From contig CAUYLG010021675.1 of NCBI GenBank assembly GCA_963573385.1, positions 59,281-123,280 on the forward strand: 64,000 nucleotides of DNA. The letters are read 5' to 3'. Each line of letters starts with the position of its first letter. The stretch's first letter is position 1. The notes under the pieces are model-generated. The model searched no databases, was not told the origin of the DNA, and was given only the letters and a program-made list of their open reading frames with translations. The translations under genes were made by a program, and so were the position numbers. Of the stretch, positions 12,574 through 24,932 are shown one piece after another. The stretch is from Cacajao melanocephalus. Lineage: Eukaryota > Chordata > Mammalia > Primates > Pitheciidae.

Positions 12574-12868
12574 GTGGGGTGCGGTGGCTCACACCTGTAA
12601 TCCCAGCACTTTAGGAGGCTGAGACGGATAGATCACGAGGTCAGGAGTTCAAGACCAGCCTGGCCAAGATGGTGAAACCCCGTCTCTACTAAAAATATAA
12701 AAATTAGCCGGGCATGGTGGCATGTGCCTGTAATCCCAGTTACTCAGGAGGCTGAGGCAGATAACTGCTTAAACCCAGGAGGTGGAGGTTGTAGTAAGCC
12801 AAGATCGAGCCACTGCACTCCAGCCTGGGCCACAGAGCGTGACTCCATCTCAAAAAAAAAAAAAAAAG
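12574..12868 (+). repeat. Alu SINE, full length
   Basis: A complete dimeric Alu begins 'tggggtgcggtggctcacac' and ends in an A tail of about 16. Imperfect target-site duplications flank it: 'agagaaaacatg' before and 'agagagaacatg' after. Confidence 0.97.
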
Positions 12869-12999
12869 AGAGAACATGAGAGAGAACTAAAAGTGGATTT
12901 AAGGTTGAGAAGGTAAAAGGCAGACAGAATGGAAATGCATGTCGTATTTTTGCTGAATTTCCACAGGCAATCTGAATGTGTATGATAAAAGGGATTTCC

Positions 13000-14850
13000 A
13001 ACTTCAGCTTTTCACTTTGGGTGGCAGAGCATCCACGTTTTCCTATGAAAGGAGGTCAGAAGTCACTGTCATCCTGTCCTTGTCCCAGAGCTGGAGGCCG
13101 GGCGCAGCTGCCTCATCACCCCAGGTGTCCTGTGGCTGCACTGTGCCTGCACACGGCACCCGCACACAGTGCTTTCACAGAGTGCTTAGTGGGTAGGGTG
13201 GACGTGTGGGCACAGGGACCTCATGTGGGGCTGCAGGCCTCGCTGGAACAAGGGGCCTCCGGTCTTGTTTGGCCCATGTTTTCTCTCACCTGCCCCTCGA
13301 TGGGCTGGAAGCAGCCATTTCAAATATTAATACATTGGGGAGAAAAGTGCAATGGCAGACTCGGGAGCCCAGGGGATATGAAGGAGGACCCGCTTCCCAC
13401 AGGGAGAAGAACACAGCCTGTGAGGCAGGGGGGCCTGGTGGACCCAGAGCCCGCATGAGCAAATGTGAGGGAGACACTTGGCGTGCGCAGTGTGCCCCCA
13501 CCAGATGCAGGCGCCCACGAGCGGACCAGGATGGGCCAGGGGCTCAGGCTCCGTCTCAGCCCCATCACTGGTGAAGCAGAAGACGGTGGGCAAGGGACTT
13601 AAATCTGCTGGAAGTTTCTGTTCTCACTAATCACAGATGTGCAAGCTTTGTTGTGAATAAATGTAACAACAGGAACTGCCTACCAACAGGGCAGTCTGTA
13701 AAAAATTCTTTTTGAAATACAGTCTATGTAAAGTGTGTTATCTGTCATTACTCATTGTGGCCAAGGAAATTAAAATTCACATGGAAAAATTTTTTTTAAA
13801 AAATTAGCTGCCACTTTTGTATGGAAGAATATTCTAGATATATCCACTTTATGCAAACTGGGTTGTGCCTATCATAATAGCAAGGGAGAGGTCACAGGGA
13901 GGGGAGAGGGGAGCTGGAAAGAGAAGTGCTGAGTTAAGAAGAACGGAGACACAGACGGAACGTTAGATAGAGCTGGAGGACTTTGTGGAAATATATTCCG
14001 GCTGGCGAGAAGGCCCGCCATACTGGGGCTGCTGCAGGCTCACACTCACACCCCCTCACCCTGACGCTGGTCAGCCAGTCTCCTTCTGCCATCAGGGATG
14101 AATGAGGAACGAATATTCTGCTGAGAGTGTATGAATAGACTGGCATTTGTGATTTGCAAACAAAAAAAATTTCCAGTTAATTTTTTTCAGCAAAACCATA
14201 AACTCAAAAATAATTATCCTGAAGGTGGCTGCCCAGGGCAGCACAGAGCGGGCAATGAGTGTGACACCCCACAGTGCAACAGACCCTTACAACCCCCACA
14301 GCCACACACCCTGGGTCCCTCTGCCCTACTGCTTCTTTAGGAAAAAATCTGGAATGGAAATATCAGAGCCGCGGGGGTTGGAGATCGGGGAGAGGTGGCC
14401 TGCAGGGCTGTCCCACCATCACCCCCGCGCATCAGAAGGACCATCATGTTGCAAAGAGTGACACTCGTTCCACCAGTTCTGAAGCCAGATGTCCTCACAA
14501 CCGAAGCAGCCCTGTTTGTGCTTGGGCTATGACTTGAGGGTAATTAAACTGTCAAAACACCCTCCTACTATTTCCATTTTCTTGCAGTTGGTGTCATTTA
14601 GTCACTGCAGGCTGACAGAGTTATTACAGGATTGAGACATGAGAATGAGTAGTCAGAATCCTCTCAATGAACTCACCACAGATGACTAAGGGAAGGAAGG
14701 AAGCCGCATCTGCCGATGGGAAAACTCCATCCACTCAGTCACATGAAAGGAAATTGTTTTTAAAGAAAACTTCGATCACATTAACACCGCACACCTCGTT
14801 ACTATCTTCTGCAGTCTCTCTCTATGCATCTGTGGGATTCCACAGTTGAA
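13000..14850. other. Intronic sequence without recognised element
   Basis: A GC-rich part (13040-13580) is followed by AT-rich unique sequence. Overlapping open frames in the GC-rich part look like composition effects, and no exon is supported. Confidence 0.45.
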
Positions 14851-14863
14851 CTCATGACCATTT

Positions 14864-15027
14864 TTTAGAGGCAGGGTCAAGCCATGTTGCCCAGGCTGGA
14901 GGACAGTGGCTATTCACAGGCATAATCACAGTGCACTACAGTCTTGAGGTCTTGGCCTCAAACCATCCTCCCACCTCAGCCTCCTGAGTGACTGGGACTA
15001 CAGTGGATGCCACTGGGCCTGGCTAGC
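14864..15027 (-). repeat. FLAM (free left Alu monomer) with intact target-site duplication
   Basis: On the reverse strand this is a 7SL-derived monomer: 'gccaggcccagtggcatcca' at its 5' end, an internal 'tgcctgtgaatagccactgt', and 'cagcctgggcaacatggctt' before a short A tail. The phrase 'cctgtgaatagccactg' is diagnostic of 7SL/FLAM rather than a dimeric Alu. Perfect 13-bp copies of 'ctcatgaccattt' flank it at 14851-14863 and 15028-15040. Confidence 0.9.
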
Positions 15028-15040
15028 CTCATGACCATTT

Positions 15041-15260
15041 CACAGGAAACATTACCCAATGCTCTCTTCCCTAACCGCACTTTGACGGTCTTGCTGTACT
15101 GGCAAATTGATCCTGACTATGAACTTCAGTGGCCACACAACATTCCACAAAGAAGATGGACCATAATTCAATCACTGTTTCCCTTGGAGCTCCCTTAACC
15201 ATCCCCTCGCTACATTCAATCACAGGGGCACCAATTTCAGCTGAGGCCACTCCTGCCAGC
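15041..15260 (-). repeat. Possible L1M fragment
   Basis: The order 'aacttcagtggccacacaac' then 'attccacaaagaagatggac' then 'cataattcaatcactgtttc' loosely parallels the L1M 'attccattgtatgg..ccataatttatttaatc' zone. It is weak. Confidence 0.3.
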
Positions 15261-15439
15261 CAGCCCCTCCTCCCACCAGGCCTACAGCGCTGCCTCAACC
15301 CAGGCTTTTACGATTCCTCCACGGTTCTAAAGTTCCTAAAGAGCAGGGAGGATTCTCACCCACACCCTCCGCCCGTGAGAACACGGTGGCTGGCGCTAGT
15401 TAGCTCATGTTTTCTGAGTGAGTGAATGAATGAAGACAA

Positions 15440-18400
15440 TTTTTCCTCTACCCAGGAGAGCATATTGGTGGAACCTTGCCAGCATCCTGATGGGGAAAGA
15501 ATTGGGGCTGGGCATTTAGGGAACTCTGACTTTCTGCTGCTGCTGCATCTTGGCTGCTGCCGCACGCACAGATTACACAGAATGAGGAGTGCTTTTCTGA
15601 GGACTATTTCATCTTGTAGTTAAGGTGCTAAGGTTTAGAAGGGACCATGGCCCACCCTGGGTCTCACAGACCTGAGGCCTTTTACCTCCCTGACCACGGC
15701 CTCTTCCTTAAATCACAGCTTCTCCACACTCCTCTCCCTTTTCAGCCTTTGCACAACCTGGCCAGGCCTTGAGCCTTTCGGCCAGCAGCTGCATCCTTTG
15801 GGTCCTGGTTCCTGGGCTGGCCTGGAGTCCCACCTCTGAATCTCAGCCTCACGCCAACTTTGCCAGCTCTGTTCCACCACGTTCAGAGTCCTGCCCCAAC
15901 CCACACCACCCCCCAGGACCACAATGCCAATTTCCTCCCCTCCCCGACCAGGAGCCTCTTTGCAATGCAGAGACTCTCTGCTTTTCCATGCTCATCAGTG
16001 ATGCTGGTCCCAGTGGGAACGCCACGCAAGCCCCTCTGTACCCTAGGATATGAGCCACTGCCCACCCCGGCCCCAGTGGATAAGTCTGGGTCCTCTAAAA
16101 CTCTCTGCCTTTTCATCTTCATTAATAGACATCCCTCGCATGAACCCACTTCCCCTCTCTCAGACCAGCAGAGGAAAAATGGGGCCCCGCTGAAAATTTA
16201 CCAACACCCACCCTGCTTTGTGAAGATGCCTGCACACCTTGGCACTGCCCCGGCAGCCTCGGGCACGACACTTACCCTGTGGACCACATGGGATGTTAGG
16301 ACCCCTTGGCTCCTCTCCCCCCGCCGGACTGCCAAGCTCTGCGTGGCCGTCCTCTCAGTCCCCACGCTCCCAGAGCCCGCACTGCAGATGGTCTGGGAGG
16401 TGAGCAGACAGCTGCAGCAGCGTGAAGCCACCCTCAGGGGAGGTGGGTGTCCAGACCAACAGCAGGCAGGACCCTGCAGACCCCAGTCTCATGTTCAATA
16501 ATACTCTGTCTAAGAAGCCGCTGAATTCTTCCCAAGCTCAGCACTGTCAACAAATGATCCAGCCCTGGACCTGGCAGGGAAATGATGGAAACGGGACACT
16601 CCCGGGGAACCCTGGGAGCCTACTTTCATGTGACAGTCTGGATATTCTGGGATGAGCCACACTGTTGCAGGCCTGCAAGAAGTAGAAAACGAAAAGGGGA
16701 TGGCAAACCAAACGTACATTTTGGTCAAAGAAGATGTGCTGGGACCAGCTGCCACTCGCTGCAGAGGGCTGGGGGCTTGCTTACTCTTAATGCAAATGGC
16801 TCTTCCGTGGGAAGCCTTCCTGGAGCTGTGCACCAGATGGAGTCTCCTATTTACATGGCTTCCTAGCATCCTCAGCTTTCTCTCCCTCGCACTCATGATG
16901 GTCAGTACCTATACAGTTGTTTGTGCACAAGCTCACACGGGTGCTGGAGCTGTACAGTGCACGTGGCGGTGACTCAGGGCTGGCATCCGGGCTGTGCAGT
17001 GTCCTGAGCTCCTGCAGGTCCTGAGCTCCTGCAGGCACCCTCGCAGGTGTGCAGTAAATATGGGCCAGCATAACAATTCAGGCAAGTCTGGGCTCCAGGC
17101 TGTGACTGGCCGTGATCTATCCCGACCCTGGTTTACCGGGCTGCACACGTGGGGGCGCCCACAGTTCACCTGGCCTGAGGATGAGGGCTGGGCATCTGCT
17201 TGGTGCCTGAGACTGTGAGTCCTGTACACAGTCTTGTGGGGAGCCCAATGTAAATGTGGACGATCAAAACTGGTAAAGCCCCTGGCAGGGCACCCTGGGA
17301 GAAGGTGGAAGTAGTGATGCAGGCAGAGACAGCGTCACTATGGGCGCAAAGCAGAGCGGCACCTTGGAGGAAGAGCAGGCATTTTCCAGCAGCAGGAAGG
17401 CATGTGCAGGGCCCAGTGCAGTGCAGGACTGGGGACAGGAGATTGCTCAAACTGGACACAGAGGACGTAGGGATGGGTCTGCAGAAGCTGTGAATGTGGC
17501 CTTGGTCCTCAGCTAGGGACTCTGCACATAACACTGTGAGCCAGGTGAGCCGGCAGAGACCCTGCCACAGAAGAATAGCACGGCCGATGTGCTTCTGTTT
17601 TGGGTTTTTTAAGAACCTCCTGATGGCCAAGTGGAAGACAGAGGAGCTGGCGGAGACCAGTGGCCAGGAGGACTCTGAGCTGGCACTGCTCTGGGGTGAG
17701 ACAATGGATGTGGCAGGATCTGAGGGCATAGTTATTGGGGATTCTCCCAGACGGATGGGGCGGGGGGAGGTGGGGTACAGGACTGTGCACAGAGGGATGG
17801 GGTGAGAAAGGAGTGCACACAGGGATGCATTCTCTTCTTAAAACCCTGGCATGCCAGGGTTCAGAAGAGTTATGCAGCTACAGGCACGGTCTCAGCACCT
17901 CACCTGCTCACCACAAGAGCCCCAGTTCACATGAGCTGCAGACTGACACTCGGCCAGGACCACGGACCAGGGATATGTGGCCTCCTGCACTGGTGGCTGC
18001 GGGGCCTCCTGTGCCAAGTGGGGCAGGGGCTGCTACTCCCTGTACTAAAACCTCTCTGATCTGGATGAGACCCAGTGAGTGGCAGCTTTCACCTCCCATT
18101 TTCACAGAAATTTTGCACTTTACCCTGTGATACAGCACAAATCTGAAACTCTTCAAACGTTTCCAAATATCGAAGACTAAAATCCAATATGGATACAAAA
18201 TTGTACTAACCTGACTGAAGGTTTAAGGCATAGCTCCCAGTGAACTGCTGTGGAAAATATATCTATATTTTTCTGAGCAACGTTTTTTAAAATAAAGAAA
18301 ATTCTTTCTGAAAGGAAAACCCTGTGGAGTATCCGGTGAAAGGAAATTGTAAAAGAACAAATACACAAGCGACTTTGCATCTTGATAACAGCCTGTCTTC

Positions 18401-18450
18401 AGGAAAACAGAAGAGAGAAGATACTTTTCTCCTTTTACATCCAATCCCTC
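15440..18450. other. Intronic sequence without recognised element
   Basis: Largely GC-rich unique sequence. Many overlapping open frames, including one of 213 codons at 15860-16501, look like composition effects. A perfect 17-bp tandem duplication sits at 17001-17034. No exon with splice-site and protein-family support was found. Confidence 0.45.
17001..17034. repeat. 17-bp tandem duplication
   Basis: The 17-mer 'gtcctgagctcctgcag' occurs twice head to tail with no mismatch. Confidence 0.97.
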
Positions 18451-18467
18451 TACTTCTCTCCTATTTA

Positions 18468-18785
18468 AAAACCACTTTATTGAGGTCTGATTGATAGGCA
18501 AAAAGCTGTGCATGTTTAATATCTACAACCTGATAGATTTAAAGATGGGGCACATCCAGGAAACTATTGCCACATTCTATGGCCATAAACATTTTTATTA
18601 CCCACAAAAGTTTTCCCTGCTCTTACTGTTGTTATTTTTGTGTGATAAGAACATTTAACATAAGACCTACCCTCTCTTAGCAAATTTTTAATTATACATT
18701 ACAGGTATATTAATTGTAGGTCCTATGCTGTAAATAGATCTCTAGGACTTACTCACTTTTCTTAACTGAAACTTTGTAAAAGCGG
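18468..18785 (-). repeat. L1M LINE fragment
   Basis: The sequence follows the L1M order on the reverse strand: 'actttattgaggtctgattg', 'atgtttaatatctacaacct', then 'gataagaacatttaacataa' and 'aagacctaccctctcttagc'. It matches the familiar 'tttattgaggtataattgacatac...' region. Confidence 0.7.
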
Positions 18786-19059
18786 AGGCAAGAACCGCTC
18801 CTAGAATGGACTACCTGTCTGCAGTGTGCAATCAATGGAGAGTCCCAACCCCAGGCTCCCAGGTGGAAACTGGCTGGGATCAGGGCGGCACAGACGCCAG
18901 AGGCACACCTGCTTGCTGCTCAGCCTCTCTGCACACCTGCCAGACCACCAGCGCTCTGATGAACAAAGCTGGCCCAGCCCTCCAGGACCCTTGGCTCCCC
19001 GCTGTCATCAGAGAACTCCCTGGCCTGTGTCCTAAGGGAGTCCCCACTACCCACCACAG

Positions 19060-19480
19060 TGTGTAGGAGTTTTAGATGGCTACGGCAATGTTTCATAAGA
19101 ATTAAGAAACAGCTAATTCATTTTGACCCTGGGATGCCACTTTGGTGTGATATGCACTAAACACACCAAATGTGACTTGTACAAAACCCTCTACCGCCGC
19201 AGTCTTTTTAAGTATTTGGAATACTAGTAACTCCACAATGAATACTTGCTGAATGCATGAATAAAAGGCAAAACATGAGAAAACAAAACAAGTTATTAGC
19301 AACGATAAAACATCTAAGCAAATTACCGTCTAGTAATATAATTAGTATTTAATCCAGAAGCATTAAGAATGGCAGAGGCATTACTGCTCCTACACAGAAA
19401 TTTATATGTGAAATAATGTTTAAGGAAAAAGGCAGAGAGCAAATAATATGCTTATACAAAGTACATCACATGCATATGTG
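19060..19480 (+). repeat. Likely L1M 3' fragment
   Basis: The phrase 'gtgaaataatgtttaaggaa' followed by 'aaaggcagagagcaaataat' resembles the L1M 3' part with 'ttaagtgaaaaaagcaaggtacagaac'. It is diverged, with approximate edges. Confidence 0.45.
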
Positions 19481-19697
19481 GCACACCGATAACTGTGTAA
19501 GAATATACGGTGATGGACGTACGATAACCTCGTGTTTGTTACTGCACAAATGCACCATGGAGGTGATCATCAGAACACAAAAAATTAGTAACAAGCCTGA
19601 GTTCTGTCTCTTCTGGCATTCTGCAGCAGTACCCTTCATAAATATCGGCAGAGGACGCACACTGAGGGGAGGAGAGACGAGGACAGGGCCGGCTGAC

Positions 19698-19834
19698 CTG
19701 GGCCAGGATTTGGGGGCTGCCTGGTGTAGGACACGTTGAAGGCTGGCTCCTCGATCAGTGGCGGGGGGTACATGCGCCTCCGGATGAAGAAGCCGGCTCC
19801 GCAGCAGAAGAGCACGCCCATCATCAGGAGGAAC
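19698..19834 (-). CDS. VOPP1: VOPP1 exon 4 (membrane helix and start of cytosolic tail)
   Basis: This 137-nt internal exon encodes residues about 65-109 plus one base of residue 110. The acceptor reads CTCTCCTCAG and the exon starts at 19834, where its first G completes the Trp codon begun in exon 3. The donor after 19698 is CAG|GTCAGC. The peptide starts FLLMMGVLFCCGAGFFI, the second part of the transmembrane helix including a Cys-Cys pair. RRR follows, a basic stop-transfer signal that places the C-terminal side in the cytosol. The rest (MYPPPLIEEP and on to NPGP) begins the proline-rich tail. Both junction phases agree with exons 3 and 5. Confidence 0.97.
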
Positions 19835-20519
19835 CTGAGGAGAGTAGAGATGTGAGCGGGGACCCCGAGGACTCGGCCCTGCAGCTCAAAGGCCTTGCGC
19901 ACTCCTCGGGGGTCCAGGGCCAACGACTCCTGAATGCACGGATCGGAGGGCAAGGGCAGAGCCACGAGGCTCACACCTCAGACTTGGTCCTCTCATTTTA
20001 CCCAGGGACATTCCTCCAGCGGATGGCAGCAGGCACACGCTTGACCTGTGGCCTCTGGACAGCCCCGGGTGAGGCCACCCACATGAGAAGCACTGTAAGT
20101 GAGCTGAGCTCTGTCTCAGCTCAAACGGCCAGCCGGTTTCAGAAAGCTCAGGCAGTCACTTCCCTGCCCTCAGCTCTGACCTCAGCTGGACATTTTAGAA
20201 CAGGAGATGCTGTCTCAGTCCTGTCTGAACACCACAGCCGGCGCAGCCTGGGCCTCGCCGTCTGCCTCCATTTTCCATTCTTCACTGTCAAAGCCAAGGC
20301 AGAGCCTGTTCGTCCTTCCAAACCGTGTCTCTACTGTCACATGAACAGCCGCAAGGAAACAAAAGAACGCTTCCTGGAGCACACCATAATTATAGAGAAA
20401 CTACAAGAACAGAAATACAATCAGTAAAAATGGAGTCGACAGAAATATAATCTATCAACAGAAATAAAATACAATCAATAACAGAAGCAGAGCTGAATGC
20501 TTTAAGGGCAGACCTTTGT

Positions 20520-20610
20520 CCAACACACCTATGAATTCTCATTCACTATCACTTCATCAGCATTCAGTAAATGTTTGCAGAATGAATGCATAAATGGCTT
20601 CCTTCCATTC
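20520..20610 (-). repeat. Possible L2/MIR fragment
   Basis: The stretch 'cattcagtaaatgtttgcag' followed by 'aatgaatgcataaatgg' is typical of an L2/MIR terminus. It is short and diverged. Confidence 0.4.
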
Positions 20611-21039
20611 CTCATTTGTACTATACTTTTTGTTTCTAGAAAAAGAGAGACACTTTGAGAAGGACTATTAATAGACAAAACTGACAAACTGGCAAAACTG
20701 GCACACTCTTGCCCATCTCTGGACTGAAATTATGACCGGCCCCATGGAACCGTCCAGAAGCCATGCAGACACCCACAGGGTGAGGGCAGCTGCTCGCCTG
20801 TGAGGATGGGCATGCAGCAGAGCAGGTGGCGGTCAGTGGCAGCAGTCCACAATAAAAGAAGCTTAAGAGTGGACGATAAAGCCTTTGAGAATATTAATGT
20901 GACGTTAAGTGCAAGGCCATCAGCCAGTCAAAAAGTATTTACTGGATAACCCTGGAAGGCTGAGCAGGGAGAAAAGCCAGAGGCACAAGACAGGAAGGAC
21001 TCAGGAAAGACTGAAAGTGTGGCCTCTGTCATCTGCTTT

Positions 21040-21235
21040 CTTACTGATTATTCATTTAACAAGTCATCTTCAGGTGCCTGCTATGCCCTGTCACCACCCT
21101 GAGCACGGCGGTGAGTAGGCAGGTGAGGCCCCACTTCACCGACACTGAAGTTACAGAGGAGGGAGACAGATACCAACCTATACAATTACTTATCTACAAC
21201 CTGGTAAGTGCTAAGAAAGAAAAATGGGGGATGCA
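21040..21235 (-). repeat. L2 LINE remnant
   Basis: 'ttattcatttaacaagtcat' is followed by 'aggtgcctgctatgccctgt', a gagcacggcggtgag stretch and 'ctggtaagtgctaagaaaga', in L2 reverse-strand order. Confidence 0.65.
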
Positions 21236-21257
21236 AGAAGAAGTTTGTGTGTGGGGG

Positions 21258-21350
21258 GGAGTAAAATATACATAAATATAATTTACTCTTTTAATCATTT
21301 GTAAGTATGTAATTCAGTGCACCGAGAGGTTTGAACAACGGTATCTGCGG
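21258..21350 (-). repeat. Likely L1M fragment
   Basis: 'agtaaaatatacataaatat' followed by 'aatttactcttttaatcatt' and 'tgtaagtatgtaattcagtg' parallels the L1M 'ataaaatacacataacataaaatttacc...' zone. Confidence 0.5.
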
Positions 21351-22061
21351 TGGTGAGCAAGACTGGGAACTCTGGGTTTCCTTTAGCGACAGCTGGGCTG
21401 GGCTCTGAAAAAGGAGAAGAGACAAGCTGAAGGGGAGAAAGGTGGAAAGAACACAGCCCAGGTGTTGGGGCCGGAGAAGCTCGAGCAGGAGACCAGGAGG
21501 CTCGGTCCCGAAGACGGGCAGAGAAAGTAGCCGCGGGGAGCCAGCAGGACCCAAACCATTCAGGAGCATGGCAATGTAAGGCATCACGTGCTCGGCATCA
21601 AGAAAACACTCAAGTTCACAAAGGGAATGGCTTCCTCTCCCAAAACTGATTTCTCTCAGGTGGGCTCAGTGACAATCTTACACTCAACACCGAGTCCTGC
21701 TGTCAGTATCTGGGTAGAAATATACAAAGCACAGAGGGGCTGGATGTGTACAGGGTTTACTTTCTCAGCGCCACTGGCCACTTCCAAGAGACAGGGCTCC
21801 CTGGATTGAAAAATGCAGAAGGCACCTGAGATCCTGGTGTCATCCAAGAGATAAGCTAAATGTCAGTTCCACTGCCAAACAGGAGTAAGAACATTTCTAG
21901 ACAGAAGGAAAGGACATTGCAGCTCCCACCTTAGTCTGATGGAGAGTAAGCATAAGGCAAGGCCGGAACAGAGCCGCCTGGGATCCACCTCATCCCTTAC
22001 TGAAATCACAGTCTGATCATTTACTCTATTTGTTTATTTTAAAAACTTATTTAAAATAATT

Positions 22062-22123
22062 TCTGGTATAGACAGGGTCTCACTATGTTGCCCAGTGAAA
22101 CTCCACCACTGCACCTGGCCAAG
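22062..22123 (-). repeat. Alu fragment
   Basis: The short reverse-strand piece 'agacagggtctcactatgtt' plus 'gcccag' joins directly to 'ccaccactgcacctggcc'. The two ends of an Alu monomer are retained and the middle is deleted. Confidence 0.75.
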
Positions 22124-24932
22124 AACTTAGTTTAAACGAGAGAAGCTAACAAAGGGGCAGGAGAAAGCGCTTCTAAAAACAAGGAAAGAGCTTGAGGCAG
22201 GGCATCGGCTGGGGAGAGGAGTAGCAGTAAGGAATGTAGTTCTTGCAGGGCTGGGAGTGCAGGCTGGCTGTTCCCTAGATGTCCTCTTTGGTTGCTCAAC
22301 AGGTTTTGGAAGTTTTCAAAGGGATTAAGAGGAAGTTTGTGCCTATTTTTTCTTTTTAACATTAGAAGTTTCCTGATTAAGTCAATTTGATTTTTGATTC
22401 CTCTCCCCGACCCCCCATCCCCAAGTGCAGCAGTTCTCCATTCTGCAGTCCCAGGGGCTGGTGCAGCTACTGGGCATGCCCGGCCCAGGCCCCACTCGGG
22501 ACCCCACGTGGGACCTCTGCTGTGGGCTCACCCGTGCTGCCACCTTAAGCCAGTCCTCACTCGGGCCCACTGGGCTTTCTGAGTCTACTCAAGGGCGCCA
22601 CCAGGCCACCTTCTCTACTCTTGATGATTCCACCCAGATCTCCTTGATGAAAGGTTCCTCCCGATCTTAGAGTTGACAGGAACTCTAAAGGCATTCACCT
22701 TCAAAACCTTTGTTTTATGGTCAGGAGACACCTTCAAACATGGCTGAGGGGCCCAGGCTGCAGAGCAGCCCCTCCCTCCCACCCTGCCCCTTCCTCCTCT
22801 CCACCAAAGGCCCATCCTCACCACAGAAGCTTCCCATCACCTTTTAACACGTCTATTCTTCTTACGCTCCGGCCCTGCAAGGTGCTGTCCCTCTACCCCA
22901 AACGCCCTCTCTGAAGACCCCATCAAAAGTTCTGTAGCTTTCTTCAACTTTACTGGCTTCAGAAGTTCTGTGCTCTGGCTTGAAAGTGTCCACACATCAT
23001 TATCTGCTTAGATGTCATCTCCTTCAGGGTCTGTCTGCCTAAGGATCTCTCCATAAGGACCCAGCACAAATGCCTGGCGCCTATCAGACCCAATGTTGAT
23101 TGAGAGAGAAAATGCACGGGGTGGAACCCAGGCACCCTTTGTATTTCAGGTGAGGCACTGCAACCTCACACCCGAGATGCTCCCTGGCTGCATCGCCAGC
23201 TTGGAACCCTGTGTCGGAATCTCAATGTGCATGACTCAGCCCTGTCTTCTGACATCTGGCACTCAGACCTTGCAACAGCCTGACCTTGTGCAATGGGACT
23301 CGGGGGAGCTTCTCCAAATGGGGCCCACCAAGTCGTCGTGTGCCACCTCGCCAAGGTGCCCTGCCTCTGACAGGTGACCCTGGCCAGTAGCTAGGAAGCA
23401 CCTGGCTGCCAGTGCAGGTACAGCTTTCTGGGCAGCCCGACGGAAGCTGACAGGCCTTACCAGTTCTTCTGAACTTTCTCAAATTTCTCTTCTTTTTGAT
23501 CATACAATGCCTGAATACTGACAAGCTTTTACATTTTTTACAAGCATTCCTACGGCCTCATCATCATTCATCTGGTGCTTTAGACCAACCCAACATCCTC
23601 ACAAGCCCGTTCACAGTTCAGGGTTTCACGCTCCAAATGGTCCGCCTCCTTCCACCCTAAGGTCCTGGGAGGAGGATCCAGAGGGAAGGCGTGCCCTTAA
23701 GCTGGGCCTTGCCCTGCCCACTGCCGCCCCCCCACCAGCTCTGGTACTGGCCCCCTCCACCTGGAGATGCATACAAAGGCATTAACCTTTGGACAGTCTT
23801 AGGCTACAATAATAATTCTTCTATTACAGAGTTTTAGACATTGGCATCTCTGTGATGTGGGGACCTGACACCAGCTCCCTGGTTCGGGGGATACAACTAG
23901 GCAGGCCTTCCCAGGCTGGTCCTAAGGGAGGCCTGGCCAGCAGCTGTAAGGTCAGGTGAGGCCAAGGAGGTGGTGAGGTGATGACGAAAGAAGGTATCAC
24001 TATTAAAGAACAACCTGGTCACATAACACGTAGAGTCCCCACTCCCTACAGGCTTCCCTAATCAAACCCTGGGCACAGGTGTTAAGGGAGAAAGACAAAA
24101 CCTGACAAAACTTCAGCTGGCTGCTGTCACATGCTCAGTAAGGTCTTAAAGTCTCAAAAGGTTAGTAAAGTCAGAAAAAAGTTTGCATCATGCAGCGAGC
24201 AGACTCTGGCCCTTTTTGGAGTTTACTGAAGGGCATCACTACTGCATGGGAGAAGAGGGGCAGGCGGGTGCAAGAAATGCTGCTTTGGTTTTAAATAAAT
24301 CCTTTCCCACACGTGCTCTGCCACCCTGGCATCTCCAGAGTCCAATAGATGCTCGTAGCACCCCAGCAGGCATCCTGAGGCTCCTGCCCACAGGAGGCTC
24401 CCCCCACGGAAAGCACTCCCGAATGCTGCAGGCATCACTCTGGTTCCTGCTCAGGTAGCAGACTTCGGACTGCTTCGTACGTGCCCCAGAGGAGCTGGAG
24501 GAGTCACACGGGTGCAGGCTGCCTGTCCTGAAAGCGCAGAGTCAGCCAACAGAAGATGGATGGGGAAGAGTCTGGGCAACGAAAACCTGATCGCCCGCCA
24601 GTCTCGGTTGGCTGATTCTCTCATTCTTCAAGACAGCCTTGGCTCCATTTCAGAAACTAGCCAAGGAGCTGCTGAAGGATGAGGCTGTTGTCCAGCCACC
24701 TTCCCAGAAGCAGAGATCTTCCCACTCCAAAGTCCGTGGAAATGAAAACAGCTTCCCACAAACTCTGTGCGGGCAACTGCTGGTCACAAAGCCAACCCAA
24801 ACATACCCATTTTCCTGACCAAGGCTATCCTCAAGGCCACCACCCAAGGGAAGGTGTCACATCCGCGGTTGTGACCATGCTGACAGGGGGCAGAGCTCTC
24901 AGGGTGGGGAGCAAGGAGGAGCTGCGACCTAC
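22124..24932. other. Unique intronic sequence next to exon 3
   Basis: No full repeat is recognised. An L2/MIR-type phrase (aggacccagcacaaatgcct at about 23057) is the only hint. GC-rich open frames here have no protein-family resemblance. Confidence 0.45.

Larger units (their letters stand above)
1536..19697 (-). other. VOPP1: VOPP1 intron 4
   Basis: This 18.2-kb intron lies between exon 4 (donor GTCAGC) and exon 5 (acceptor TTTCAG). It carries L2, L1M, MIR and MER5 remnants, one full Alu (12574-12868) and a FLAM monomer (14864-15027), listed separately. The first 6 kb is GC-rich and mostly unassignable. Confidence 0.93.
19835..24932 (-). other. VOPP1: VOPP1 intron 3
   Basis: This 5.1-kb intron lies between exons 3 and 4. 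It is poor in recent repeats: only a short Alu fragment (22062-22123) and L2/L1M remnants are seen. The rest is unique sequence with no recognised element. Confidence 0.93.

Noticed and set aside
15860..16501. 213-codon plus-strand open frame
   Set aside because: It lies in C-rich intronic DNA and overlaps frames on the other strand. It has no recognisable domain and no splice or promoter context, so it is a composition effect.
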